Shown here: positions 51,567-60,675 of the stretch, one piece after another
How the letters are laid out: each line of letters starts with the position of its first letter
Numbering within the stretch: position 1 is the stretch's first letter
From: Bacillus sp. V2I10
GTDB taxonomy: Bacteria; Bacillota; Bacilli; Bacillales; Bacillaceae
Assembly: GCF_030817055.1 (NCBI RefSeq)
Contig: NZ_JAUSYV010000001.1
Location: 2,628,001-2,692,000, forward strand
Direction of reading: 5' to 3'
DNA: 64,000 bases
Program-made: the position numbers and the translations under genes
Notes under the pieces: generated by a model
What the model saw: only the letters and a program-made list of their open reading frames with translations
Databases searched by the model: none
What the model was told of the DNA's origin: nothing

Positions 51567-52187
51567 TTGAACTTAAATGAAAACAACAACATGCATCTGA
51601 ATATGCATACAGGCAATGTTCCGCAGACTCAGAATCATGGAGGACATGAAGTTTTTGATGTGACAGAAATACTTGCTGGGACTCTCAACACATTAAATAC
51701 GTATGCAATTTGTAAGAACCAGGTTAAAGATCCAGAATTAATGGAAATCGTAAATCGTCAGGAGCAGTTTATCATCCAGGAGTACAATACAACATTGGAT
51801 TGCTTTCAATCAGGTGCAGATCCCAAGGTACCCACACAAAGCTATTCAATGAATCAAGGAAATGATTTTGTATACGGTTTGACCCCTTCGGCACCAAAGA
51901 TGCCTCTACAAGGAGGGGGGCAGTTAGATGATGAAGCTATTTCAAGGATGCTGCTGGGAAATATGAAAGCCTGTGCTACTACAAAGGCTACGGCAGCATT
52001 GGAAGTGACCAACCCAGTGGTACGTCGGGTATTATCCGATAGTGTGCCTAACTGCATTGAAATGGCTTATGAGCTGTCTCACTACCAGAACAAGCATCAT
52101 TACTATCAAGTCCCTCAACTAGTAGCAGATGATATGAATCAAGTTATTAATGGATATGCTGCCATTAATCCACAGACATTCCAATAA
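51567..52187 (+). CDS. Spore coat protein F (CotF) family
   Basis: The 206-aa protein starts at TTG 51567 (LNLNENNNMHLNMHTGNVPQ) behind AAAGGAG. A CotF four-helix domain follows (FDVTEILAGTLNTLNTYAIC, then ELMEIVNRQEQFIIQEYNT T). The C-terminal half repeats the helical pattern (AISRMLLGNMKACATTKATA ALEVTNPVVRRVLSDSVPN). It should be a coat component. It lies next to the DUF3231 relic of the same general fold. Confidence 0.88.
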   Translation: MNLNENNNMHLNMHTGNVPQTQNHGGHEVFDVTEILAGTLNTLNTYAICKNQVKDPELMEIVNRQEQFIIQEYNTTLDCFQSGADPKVPTQSYSMNQGNDFVYGLTPSAPKMPLQGGGQLDDEAISRMLLGNMKACATTKATAALEVTNPVVRRVLSDSVPNCIEMAYELSHYQNKHHYYQVPQLVADDMNQVINGYAAINPQTFQ

Positions 52188-52196
52188 CCATTGATA

Positions 52197-52228
52197 AGGA
52201 GCAGCAGACTACATTGCTGCTTCTTTTA
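52197..52228 (+). terminator. Terminator of the cotF-like gene
   Basis: GGAGCAGCA pairs with TGCTGCTTC, followed by TTTT. Confidence 0.7.
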
Positions 52229-52325
52229 ACTATTCTTCTTTCTTAACACGATAACTATAGGCCTAGCTTTTAAGTGATTCCAAACAAGGATATATCGTAA
52301 GTGCTATAAATAATAGTAACTATTG

Positions 52326-52376
52326 GATTAAAGAAAGAGCACAATTTTGAACCAAAATTGTGCTCTTTCTTTAATC
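52326..52376. repeat. 24-bp perfect inverted repeat
   Basis: GATTAAAGAAAGAGCACAAT (plus TTTG) is followed by the loop AAC and the exact complement. It stands alone in a gene-free stretch, so it may be a bidirectional terminator or a transposon-end relic. Confidence 0.8.
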
Positions 52377-52558
52377 TTGGAATTTACTTAGCAGGTAAAT
52401 AGCTCAGTTTTGTGAACCTTCAAATTTTTTACATAATACATACTAATAAAATAAGAGAATAGCTTAGCCCCCAATTATACTGCTGTCCAATCTAAACGAA
52501 TGAATTTTTTGAAAAAAAGATAGTTTACCTTAATTTGCTAAGTAATTTGAAAAATAAT

Positions 52559-52696
52559 CTACTCTTTTGGCCTGTTAGAGCTTTTAGAGAATAGATTGTT
52601 CATTGCAATTCCTATGATCTTTTTAAAAAAATAAAGCAGAAGGGCAAAACTCGGAAGCACAAATGATCCACTAAGGAATGGCCAGTCAGGAAGCAT
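52559..52696 (-). pseudogene. Possible C-terminal fragment of a germination permease
   Basis: A minus-strand frame from 52696 reads MLPDWPFLSGSFVLPSFALL LYFFKKIIG and ends in a polar tail SNRPKE. A last membrane helix followed by a basic tail fits the end of a GerAB-type permease, but no conserved motif proves it. Together with the GerC-like relic at 50663 it keeps the order B then C. The stretch 52229-52856 otherwise holds the inverted repeat and no gene. Confidence 0.22.
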
Positions 52697-52856
52697 ATTC
52701 GTATCGGAAATGCAGCACTGGCTTCAGAGGATATAATGCTTCCAATATGCTTTAACATATTGAAGGCGTTTTCAGCAATCAATCCCTTTGAGTAAGCAGA
52801 GGATTTCTAGTATACTTGGTCAGAGAAATTGTACTAGGAAAGGGAAAAATCAAACT

Positions 52857-53747
52857 ATGACAACACAATTAGAAGCTTTAAACCTCCCGGGTCATATACT
52901 GTCTGATATAAAAAATAGATCGGAAATATTCAAAAACAGCGTTGATGCGATGCTCATCGGCAAAGGCGGATATATGCCATCAGAGGATGCAATTTTATAT
53001 GATGCCATGATTGCTTTATCATTAGGTAAAAATGTTCTTTTAAAAGGACCTACAGGCTCTGGTAAAACTAAGCTTGCCGAAACGCTTTCAAATCTTTTCG
53101 GCCAGCCAATGCACAGTATCAACTGCAGCGTGGATCTTGATGCTGAAGCACTGCTTGGCTATAAAACCATTTCGCAGAATGGTTCAAAAACGAGCATTGA
53201 GTTTATTGAAGGGCCTGTTATTCATGCGATGAAAAAAGGCCATATCTTATATATTGATGAAATTAATATGGCAAAGCCTGAGACGCTTCCAATCCTAAAT
53301 GGAGTCCTTGATTACCGTAAAATGATTACGAACCCATTTACAGGAGAAGTGATCAAAGCGAGCAAGGACTTTGGCGTGATTGCAGCTATTAACGAAGGTT
53401 ATGTTGGTACCGTTCCTTTGAACGAAGCCTTAAAAAATCGTTTCGTTGTAATTGAAGTGCCATATATTCAAGGTGAACAGCTAAAAGCCGTACTGCGCTC
53501 TCAATCTATGCTGAAAAATGAAAAGCTGATCAGTCAGTTTGTCACTCTTTCTTCTGATCTGATCACTCAGGTGCAAAATGGACAAATTTCAGAAGAGGCA
53601 GCATCTGTAAGAGCGCTTATTGACACCTGTGATCTAGCCGTTTATATGCCGCCGCTTCGTGCTATTTCACGCGGCATTACTGAAAAACTTGAAGACGACA
53701 GAGAAAAGGCAGCGATTCAAAATATTGCAGAAACTCTTTTTGTGTAA
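52857..53747 (+). CDS. yojN: MoxR-like AAA+ ATPase YojN
   Basis: The 296-aa protein (ATG 52857, MTTQLEALNLPGHILSDIKN, behind AGGAAAGGG) has Walker A GPTGSGKTKL, Walker B ILYIDEINMA and sensor residues in AINEGYVGTVPLNEALKNRF, as in the CbbQ/NirQ/NorQ group. Such ATPases act with VWA-domain partners to activate or remodel enzymes. The partner yojO follows 10 nt later, and odhA lies further on. Confidence 0.93.
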   Translation: MTTQLEALNLPGHILSDIKNRSEIFKNSVDAMLIGKGGYMPSEDAILYDAMIALSLGKNVLLKGPTGSGKTKLAETLSNLFGQPMHSINCSVDLDAEALLGYKTISQNGSKTSIEFIEGPVIHAMKKGHILYIDEINMAKPETLPILNGVLDYRKMITNPFTGEVIKASKDFGVIAAINEGYVGTVPLNEALKNRFVVIEVPYIQGEQLKAVLRSQSMLKNEKLISQFVTLSSDLITQVQNGQISEEAASVRALIDTCDLAVYMPPLRAISRGITEKLEDDREKAAIQNIAETLFV

Positions 53748-53757
53748 AGGGGCCGTC

Positions 53758-55680
53758 ATGAAATATATTAAATTTAATGACAAGCGTGTCGACTCCTTTT
53801 TATTTATGGAGCTCTCCGACTTGGCAAAAACTCTTACAAAAAAAGATGAGACAGAAGTTGAATTTGCTGTTCAGTCTTACTACGATCCGTTCATACAGAA
53901 AGTGTACATCAGCCACTTCTGGGATAACCGGCCGCGCCTTGATATGGTAAACGGTTTGAAAAGCGATGTATTTTTAAGAAGCATCGGCAGCTATAAATAC
54001 ACAGATTTTCATGCAGTTAATTTCTTTTTATCACAAGTTCAGAAACTTGCTGTTTCAAGCTTTGCCAAACAGCTGTTTGTGATGCTTGAGGACTTGCGGC
54101 TCGAGGAACACTGCAAGCATGAACGTCCAGGCACAACAAACGTGTTTGCTGCAAGAAGATCTATGTACAGACGTTTTTTTAAAAGTCAATTAACGATAAA
54201 CCAAGAGAGAAGCATTTATACAGATGCGCTCTTTAATGCCTTCTATTTAAAAGCTACATCAGAATCTCCGCTTGAGGAGTTTCCGTCGCTGACAAATTCG
54301 ATTGATCTGGCCATGCCCTTTATGCAGGGCGAACTGCTGAAGCTCTATGAAGCCCGTAACACTGCTGGCATAGGTAAGATTGTTCTAAACATAGCCGATG
54401 TACTTGACGACATTCTTGAAAAAGACATGCTGAATATGTATTTTCATCTTCCTTTATTAAACTACTCAGAAGCAGAATCAGGCTTAACGTTTGATGATCT
54501 TAAACGAAAATCAAAGCTTAAAAATGACGATATTCTTGAGCAGGAAAAGGAAGAGGATGAGGACATTCATGAGGATAAACTTCCGACCTGGCACAGGGAA
54601 ACCAGTGAAGCGACAAAGAGTTTTCTGCAATTTGATCTTGAGCAGGGAAGCAAAACAGACCTGCTTGGCGAAGGTGTCAGAGAAGGCGATGATGGAGATC
54701 AGGCGCTAGGAATGGTACAGGGATCTTCCAAAAAAACAGCAAGGAATGATTATTCTAAGCTTGAAGCTATGGAAAACGCTGAAAACAAACAAGAACGCGG
54801 GGAAAGTGAGGCTTTCGGAAAAGAAAACAAATATGCATATCCTGTATTTATGTCCCCCGAAAAGCCAAATGCAGCTGAACAAGTTGCTTACGTAGAAAAA
54901 AAAGAAATCATCGTTCCGTTTCAAAAAAAGCTGAAGCAAATGATTGAAAAAACGCTTGAGCATAAAAAAATTTCACCAAGAAGCGATCTTCATACCGGAC
55001 GCTTAAGCAAAAAACTGCTGAAGCTCCTTACTGATGAGAATCCGCGTTTATTTTATAAGAAAAATCAGCCGTCTGCTAAAATTGATGCCGCTTTTTGCCT
55101 GCTTGTCGATTGCTCAGCATCAATGTTCGATAAGATGGAGCAGACGAAGCTTGGCATCACCTTGTTTCACGAGGCGCTGAAATCTGTTTCCGTTGTCCAC
55201 CAGGTTGTCGGTTTTTGGGAAGACACGAATGAAGCCACTGAAACGAAACAGCCAAACCATTTTAAAACGGTCATTGATTTTGGGTCCTCTCTGCAAAAAA
55301 AACGAGGACCTGAAATTCTGCAGCTTGAACCGGAAGAAGATAATCGCGACGGCTATGCTATTCGTCATATGACAAAGCAGCTTTTAAACCGCAGTGAAAA
55401 TCAGAAGTTTATGCTGGTCTTCTCAGATGGGGAGCCTGCGGCAACAGGCTACGAGCAAAATGGGATAATCGACACACACGAAGCCGTGCTTGAAGCAAGA
55501 AAACGGGGAATTGAAGTGATCAATATTTTTCTCGCAAATGGAGAAATTGACGAAGGACAGCAAAAAACGATACAAAACATTTACGGCAAATTCAGCATCG
55601 TTGTTCCTGACATTGAGAAGCTGCCTGAAGTGCTGTTTCCAATCCTGAAAAAACTGCTGCAGAAAAGCATCCATGCATAA
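53758..55680 (+). CDS. yojO: VWA-domain protein YojO (CbbO/NorD-like)
   Basis: The 640-aa protein starts at ATG 53758 just after yojN. It has an N-terminal helical region, an acidic middle part (LEQEKEEDEDIHEDKL, about 260-275), and a C-terminal von Willebrand A domain (about 440-640) with the MIDAS motif LLVDCSASMFDKM (DCSAS). With YojN it forms a MoxR-VWA pair. Its target is unknown; conserved placement beside odhAB makes OdhAB or a neighbour a candidate (inference). Confidence 0.92.
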   Translation: MKYIKFNDKRVDSFLFMELSDLAKTLTKKDETEVEFAVQSYYDPFIQKVYISHFWDNRPRLDMVNGLKSDVFLRSIGSYKYTDFHAVNFFLSQVQKLAVSSFAKQLFVMLEDLRLEEHCKHERPGTTNVFAARRSMYRRFFKSQLTINQERSIYTDALFNAFYLKATSESPLEEFPSLTNSIDLAMPFMQGELLKLYEARNTAGIGKIVLNIADVLDDILEKDMLNMYFHLPLLNYSEAESGLTFDDLKRKSKLKNDDILEQEKEEDEDIHEDKLPTWHRETSEATKSFLQFDLEQGSKTDLLGEGVREGDDGDQALGMVQGSSKKTARNDYSKLEAMENAENKQERGESEAFGKENKYAYPVFMSPEKPNAAEQVAYVEKKEIIVPFQKKLKQMIEKTLEHKKISPRSDLHTGRLSKKLLKLLTDENPRLFYKKNQPSAKIDAAFCLLVDCSASMFDKMEQTKLGITLFHEALKSVSVVHQVVGFWEDTNEATETKQPNHFKTVIDFGSSLQKKRGPEILQLEPEEDNRDGYAIRHMTKQLLNRSENQKFMLVFSDGEPAATGYEQNGIIDTHEAVLEARKRGIEVINIFLANGEIDEGQQKTIQNIYGKFSIVVPDIEKLPEVLFPILKKLLQKSIHA

Positions 55681-55705
55681 GAGTGCCTTAGAGGCACTCT
55701 TTTTG
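55679..55705 (+). terminator. Terminator of yojNO
   Basis: GAGTGCC pairs with GGCACTC, followed by T5. Confidence 0.85.
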
Positions 55706-55751
55706 TAACGCTTTCTTCCATTTGCTACTATACAAATAGGGGGAGATAAAA

Positions 55752-56108
55752 ATGATATCCGTTATTCCAATTCTGCGTATGTTTGATGAACGGAAAGCAA
55801 AGGAGTTTTACCTGGACTACTTAGGCTTTAAGCTTGACTGGGAGCACCGGTTTGAGCCGGAATATCCACTTTATTTTCAAATCTCAAACGAAGCCGTTCA
55901 GATTCATCTTTCCGAGCATCACGGAGATTGCTCGCCGGGGGCAGCCGTCAGAATTCAGTGCGAAGATCTCCAAAATTATCATAGTATACTCAAATCTAAA
56001 GTATTCCCTTTCTCAAATCCAGGAATTGAAAAGACTCCATGGAACACATTTGAATTAACAGTTCAAGATCCCTTTGCTAACCGGATCATTTTTTATCAAA
56101 ATACATAG
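55752..56108 (+). CDS. Glyoxalase/bleomycin resistance superfamily protein
   Basis: The 118-aa protein (SVIPILRMFDERKAKEFYLD YLGFKLDWEHRF) is a single VOC-fold chain, with IHLSEHHGDCSPGA and the ending DPFANRIIF. Members resembling bleomycin-binding protein sequester or modify small toxins; others are enzymes. Substrate unknown. GGGGGAGA lies upstream of the ATG. Confidence 0.85.
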   Translation: MISVIPILRMFDERKAKEFYLDYLGFKLDWEHRFEPEYPLYFQISNEAVQIHLSEHHGDCSPGAAVRIQCEDLQNYHSILKSKVFPFSNPGIEKTPWNTFELTVQDPFANRIIFYQNT

Positions 56109-56261
56109 AATTTAGAAGAAAAAGAAGAAAATATGTCGAACTCAGTAGATGAAGAGGCTGATTTTTCTCTTGAAAAATGAATATAATGCATCTTTTGTTC
56201 TTTAGATTCACTTTTAATTTTTGTTTTTCAGTATTATTTTAAATTTTCTTGTGATACGCCT
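56109..56261. other. Intergenic region before the odhA promoter
   Basis: This part of the 314-bp gap is AT-rich with no supported gene or terminator. The promoter and cre-like site follow it; the last 110 bp before odhA are leader. Confidence 0.5.
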
Positions 56262-56309
56262 TTGATTAAACGGGCAAGGAATGTTAAAATGGAAATGGAA
56301 GCGTTTTAA
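56262..56309 (+). promoter_or_regulatory. odhA promoter with cre-like site
   Basis: TTGATT (56262-56267), 17 bp and TAAAAT (56285-56290) form a SigA-type promoter. TGGAAGCGTTTTAA at 56296-56309 differs at two positions from the CcpA cre consensus TGWAANCGNTNWCA, and overlaps the expected transcription start. That position fits carbon catabolite repression of 2-oxoglutarate dehydrogenase (inference). Confidence 0.6.
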
Positions 56310-56422
56310 TCCAAACCTATCTTTCTAAGAAAGGTAGGATAGTATATTACAATAATATCCATTTGAATCTGTTTTTTAAAAAATTCAATCAGATTCACTA
56401 CCATTGCTGGGGGTTATGTAAG

Positions 56423-59281
56423 ATGTCAGGAACTACAACAAAGCGCAAGATTCGACTTGAGGATTTTCATGGACCGAACCTTGGCTATGTACTGGAGCTG
56501 TTTGATCAATATCAGCAGGATCCAGAATCGGTTGATGAAGAATTAAGAGAAATGTTTGATGGATGGGACACAGTACCGCAGGAACAAGTTAGCAATGAAA
56601 CATCAGCGGGCACAGCAACGTCTGTTCAAAACGTAACAAGCGCGGACAAAATGAAGAAGATTGCTTATGCAGTCAAGCTTGCAGATGATATCCGCACTTA
56701 TGGTCATTTAAACGCTTCAATTTATTCATTTGAAAGTGTCAAACAAAAAGAGTTTCTTCAGCTTAAGGATTACGGGCTGACAGAATCTGACCTAGAAGAA
56801 ATTCCGGCATCCATTTTATGTGCGGATGCACCTCAGGAAGTAACGAATGGATTACAGGCCATTCAATATTTAAAAGAAGCTTATACGAAAACGATTGCTT
56901 TTGAATTCTCCCACGTACACCGTTTTGAAGAAAAGTACTGGCTTAAGAAAATGGTTGAATCCGGAGAAATCTTCAAAAGTCATTCAAATGAAAAACGCAC
57001 GGCTATTCTGCGCCGCCTCTCAGAAGTTGAAGGCTTTGAGAAATTTTTGCACCGCACGTTTGTTGGGCAAAAACGTTTCTCAATTGAAGGACTGGACATG
57101 CTTGTTCCAATGCTTGATGAACTGATTTCTAACGCTGTTCACGCAGGAACAAATAATGTAAACATTGGTATGGCTCACAGAGGACGCCTAAACGTGCTGG
57201 CACATGTTCTCGGCAAGCCTTATGAAATTATTTTCTCCGAATTCCAGCATTCGCCAAACAAGGAGCTTGTTCCTTCTGAAGGGTCTGTCGGCATTAACTA
57301 TGGCTGGAGCGGAGACGTAAAATATCATCTCGGGGCAGATCGTCAAATTACAGACGAAAGCACAAAACGTGCAAGGCTGACACTTGCAAACAACCCAAGT
57401 CACCTTGAATATGTGGACCCTATTGTCATGGGCTACACACGTGCAGCACAGGATAATCGCCAAACAACCGGCTATCCGAAACAAGACGAAAAAGAATCAA
57501 TGGCAATTATTATTCATGGTGACGCTGCATTTCCGGGTGAGGGGATCGTTGCAGAAACACTGAACTTAAATTCTCTTACAGGCTATCAGACCGGCGGTTC
57601 CATTCATATTATCGCCAACAATATGATAGGTTTTACAACTGAAAGCAGAGACTCACGTTCAACAAAATATGCAAGTGACCTTGCTAAAGGATACGAAATC
57701 CCGATCGTTCATGTAAATGCAGACGACCCAGAGGCGTGTCTTGCAGCAGTCATGATTGCGATTGAGTACCGCAAGCTCTTTAACCGTGACTTCTTGATTG
57801 ATTTAATCGGCTACCGCCGCTTTGGCCACAATGAAATGGATGAGCCATCAACAACACAGCCGAAACTATATGAAAAAATCCGCAAGCATCCGACAGTCCG
57901 TGCACTCTATGCTGCACAGCTTGAAGAAGCAGGATATTTAAGCAAAGAAAAGATTGCTGAAATTGATCAGCAGACATTGGACAAATTTGATGCAGCTTAT
58001 CAAAAAGTGCCATCGAAAAAAGTAACGCATGTTCATGACATAGAGCTTCCTGAAATCGTTATCAACGGACTGCCGAAAATCAAAACGTCCATTGATAAAG
58101 AATCTCTCTTAAGAATTAATGATGAGCTTGTGAAATGGCCTGAAGGCTTCAATGTTTTTGATAAATTGAAGAGAATTCTAGAAAGACGCGCAAATATCTT
58201 TGTCGGGGAAGAAAAAGCTGACTGGGCATTAGCAGAAACCCTTGCATTCGCAACTATCCTTGAAGACGGCACGCCAATTCGCCTGTCGGGGCAGGATTCT
58301 GAACGCGGCACATTCTCTCAAAGACACTTAATGCTTCACGATAGTGAAACAGGCAATGTTTACTCACCGCTGCATACACTATCTAAATCAAATGTATCGT
58401 TTGCCGTTCATAACAGTCCATTATCAGAAGGATCAGTACTTGGCTTTGAATATGGCTACAACGTATTTGCTCCTGAAACACTCGTGCTGTGGGAAGCTCA
58501 ATACGGTGACTTTGCTAACGCTGCACAAGTATTCTTTGATCAATTCATCGCAGCAGGACGCGCGAAATGGGGTCAAAAATCAGGGCTTGTGATGCTTCTT
58601 CCTCACGGTTATGAAGGACAAGGACCTGAGCATTCAAGTGCAAGACTTGAGAGATATCTGCAGCTTGCAGCAGAAAACAACTGGACAGTCGCAAACTTAA
58701 CAAGTGCTGCACAGTATTTCCATATTTTAAGAAGACAGGCTGCGCTTTTGAAACGTGAAGAAGTACGTCCGCTTGTTATTATGACACCTAAGAGTCTGCT
58801 TCGAAACGCACAAACCATTTCTTCGATAGAAGAACTGAGTGAAGGGGAATTCCGCCCGGTTGTGGAACAGCCTGGACTTGGCATGAACCATGGAGATGTA
58901 AAGCGCATTGTCTTATGCAGCGGCAAAATCGCCACTGATTTAACAGATAAATTAAAATCAATAGAAGAAGATGTAAATCAAATCCACGTTGTAAGAGTGG
59001 AAGAATTATATCCGTTCCCTAAAAAGGAAATTAATGCAATTCTTGGACGCTACAAGGCGCTGGAAGAAATCGTCTGGGTACAAGAAGAGCCAATGAATAT
59101 GGGAGCATGGACATTCATGGATCCAGAACTCCGAGAAGTAGCACCGGCTCATGTGAAAGTGAATTACATTGGAAGAAAAAGAAGATCTTCAACAGCAGAG
59201 GGAGATCCAAACGTTCATAAAAAAGATCAAGAGCGTATCGTAACAGAAGCATTGACGTGGAAAAACGAAGGGAGAATTTGA
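56423..59281 (+). CDS. odhA: 2-oxoglutarate dehydrogenase E1 component OdhA
   Basis: The 952-aa protein starts at ATG 56423 (MSGTTTKRKIRLEDFHGPNL). It has the N-terminal E2-interaction region, then the thiamine pyrophosphate domain with GMAHRGRLNVLAHVLGKP and HGDAAFPGEG, and the transketolase-like pyrimidine domain (LSGQDSERGTFSQRH). It decarboxylates 2-oxoglutarate and passes succinyl to the E2 lipoyl group. odhB follows 2 nt after the stop. Length is normal. Confidence 0.97.
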   Translation: MSGTTTKRKIRLEDFHGPNLGYVLELFDQYQQDPESVDEELREMFDGWDTVPQEQVSNETSAGTATSVQNVTSADKMKKIAYAVKLADDIRTYGHLNASIYSFESVKQKEFLQLKDYGLTESDLEEIPASILCADAPQEVTNGLQAIQYLKEAYTKTIAFEFSHVHRFEEKYWLKKMVESGEIFKSHSNEKRTAILRRLSEVEGFEKFLHRTFVGQKRFSIEGLDMLVPMLDELISNAVHAGTNNVNIGMAHRGRLNVLAHVLGKPYEIIFSEFQHSPNKELVPSEGSVGINYGWSGDVKYHLGADRQITDESTKRARLTLANNPSHLEYVDPIVMGYTRAAQDNRQTTGYPKQDEKESMAIIIHGDAAFPGEGIVAETLNLNSLTGYQTGGSIHIIANNMIGFTTESRDSRSTKYASDLAKGYEIPIVHVNADDPEACLAAVMIAIEYRKLFNRDFLIDLIGYRRFGHNEMDEPSTTQPKLYEKIRKHPTVRALYAAQLEEAGYLSKEKIAEIDQQTLDKFDAAYQKVPSKKVTHVHDIELPEIVINGLPKIKTSIDKESLLRINDELVKWPEGFNVFDKLKRILERRANIFVGEEKADWALAETLAFATILEDGTPIRLSGQDSERGTFSQRHLMLHDSETGNVYSPLHTLSKSNVSFAVHNSPLSEGSVLGFEYGYNVFAPETLVLWEAQYGDFANAAQVFFDQFIAAGRAKWGQKSGLVMLLPHGYEGQGPEHSSARLERYLQLAAENNWTVANLTSAAQYFHILRRQAALLKREEVRPLVIMTPKSLLRNAQTISSIEELSEGEFRPVVEQPGLGMNHGDVKRIVLCSGKIATDLTDKLKSIEEDVNQIHVVRVEELYPFPKKEINAILGRYKALEEIVWVQEEPMNMGAWTFMDPELREVAPAHVKVNYIGRKRRSSTAEGDPNVHKKDQERIVTEALTWKNEGRI

Positions 59282-59283
59282 TC

Positions 59284-60540
59284 ATGGCACAAGTAATCGT
59301 ACCAGAATTAGCTGAATCCATCTCAGAAGGAACTATCGCACAATGGCTGAAACAACCAGGGGACTACGTTGAAAAAGGGGAATATCTGGTTGAGCTCGAA
59401 ACAGATAAAGTAAATGTTGAACTGACAGCTGATTATTCTGGTGTGCTGAAGGATGTTGTCAAAGATTCAGGTGACACTGTTCAAGTTGGCGAAGTGATTG
59501 CTGTGATTGATGAAAACGGCGAGACTGCAGCCACTCCAGCAGAGGAAGTTAAAGAAGAACCGGTTAAAGAAGAACAGCCAAAAGCTTCTGCTCCTAAAGA
59601 GGAAAAGCATGAAAAAACTGAGAGCAAATCACAGCGTCCAATTGCTTCTCCGGCAGCACGAAAGCTTGCAAGAGAAAAAGGAATTGATTTGACTCAAGTT
59701 CCTTCAGGAGATCCGCTTGGAAGATTGCGCAAGCATGACGTTGAAGCTTATTCTCCAAACGCGTCGGCTTCAAAGCCAGCTGCGCCTCAAAAAGCGCCTG
59801 AAGCTAAGCCTGCAAAACCAGCTTCTGACTCTTTCGACAAACCAGTTGAGCGCGAGCGCATGTCACGCCGCAGACAAACGATTGCTAAACGCCTTGTCGA
59901 GGTACAGCAAACAGCTGCGATGCTTACGACATTTAATGAAGTTGACATGACCGCGGTTATGGATGTCCGTAAACGCAGAAAAGATAAATTCTTTGAGCAG
60001 CATGATGTGCGCCTAGGCTTTATGTCATTCTTTACAAAAGCAGTTATTGCTGCACTTAAGAAATACCCATTATTGAATGCTGAAATTCAGGGTGATGAGC
60101 TTGTTATTAAAAAGTTCTATGATATCGGCATTGCCGTTTCAGCTCCAGAAGGATTAGTTGTACCAGTTGTACGTGATGCAGACCGCAAATCATTTGCCCA
60201 AATCGAAGGAGCAATTGGCGAGCTTGCCGGAAAAGCGAAAAACAACAAATTAACGATTGGTGATCTATCTGGCGGTACATTTACGATTACAAATGGCGGT
60301 GTGTTCGGTTCTCTTATGTCAACGCCAATCTTAAACGGACCGCAAGTGGGAATTCTGGGCATGCATAAAATTCAGCTTCGTCCAATTGCGATTGACAAAG
60401 ATACAATGGAAAACCGTCCAATGATGTACATCGCGCTTTCATACGATCATCGCATCGTAGATGGCAAAGAAGCAGTAAGCTTCCTTGCAACTATCAAAGA
60501 TTTGCTTGAAGATCCAGAATCATTGCTGATTGAAGGATAA
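59284..60540 (+). CDS. odhB: 2-oxoglutarate dehydrogenase E2 component OdhB
   Basis: The 418-aa protein has a lipoyl domain (1-76, lysine in LETDKVNVEL), a charged E/K/P/A linker, an E3-binding domain (about 125-165, PIASPAARKLAREKGIDLTQ), and the catalytic core with SYDHRIVDGKEAV. It transfers succinyl to CoA. ATG 59284 lies 2 nt past the odhA stop, behind GAAGGGAG, so the two are coupled. The E3 subunit gene is elsewhere. Confidence 0.97.
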   Translation: MAQVIVPELAESISEGTIAQWLKQPGDYVEKGEYLVELETDKVNVELTADYSGVLKDVVKDSGDTVQVGEVIAVIDENGETAATPAEEVKEEPVKEEQPKASAPKEEKHEKTESKSQRPIASPAARKLAREKGIDLTQVPSGDPLGRLRKHDVEAYSPNASASKPAAPQKAPEAKPAKPASDSFDKPVERERMSRRRQTIAKRLVEVQQTAAMLTTFNEVDMTAVMDVRKRRKDKFFEQHDVRLGFMSFFTKAVIAALKKYPLLNAEIQGDELVIKKFYDIGIAVSAPEGLVVPVVRDADRKSFAQIEGAIGELAGKAKNNKLTIGDLSGGTFTITNGGVFGSLMSTPILNGPQVGILGMHKIQLRPIAIDKDTMENRPMMYIALSYDHRIVDGKEAVSFLATIKDLLEDPESLLIEG

Positions 60541-60610
60541 TAGAACTTGAAAACCTCATGACATTAATCTAACTGTTATGTATTGAGGGAGAAAAACAAA
60601 AATACTGAAG

Positions 60611-60654
60611 AAAACGGGTACTAAATTGCACAACAATTTGTATCCGTTTTTTTC
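60611..60654 (+). terminator. Terminator of odhAB
   Basis: AAACGGGTACTAAATTG pairs with CAATTTGTATCCGTTT with one G-T pair, then T6. Confidence 0.82.
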
Positions 60655-60675
60655 GTTTTATTATGTTGGAGTAAG

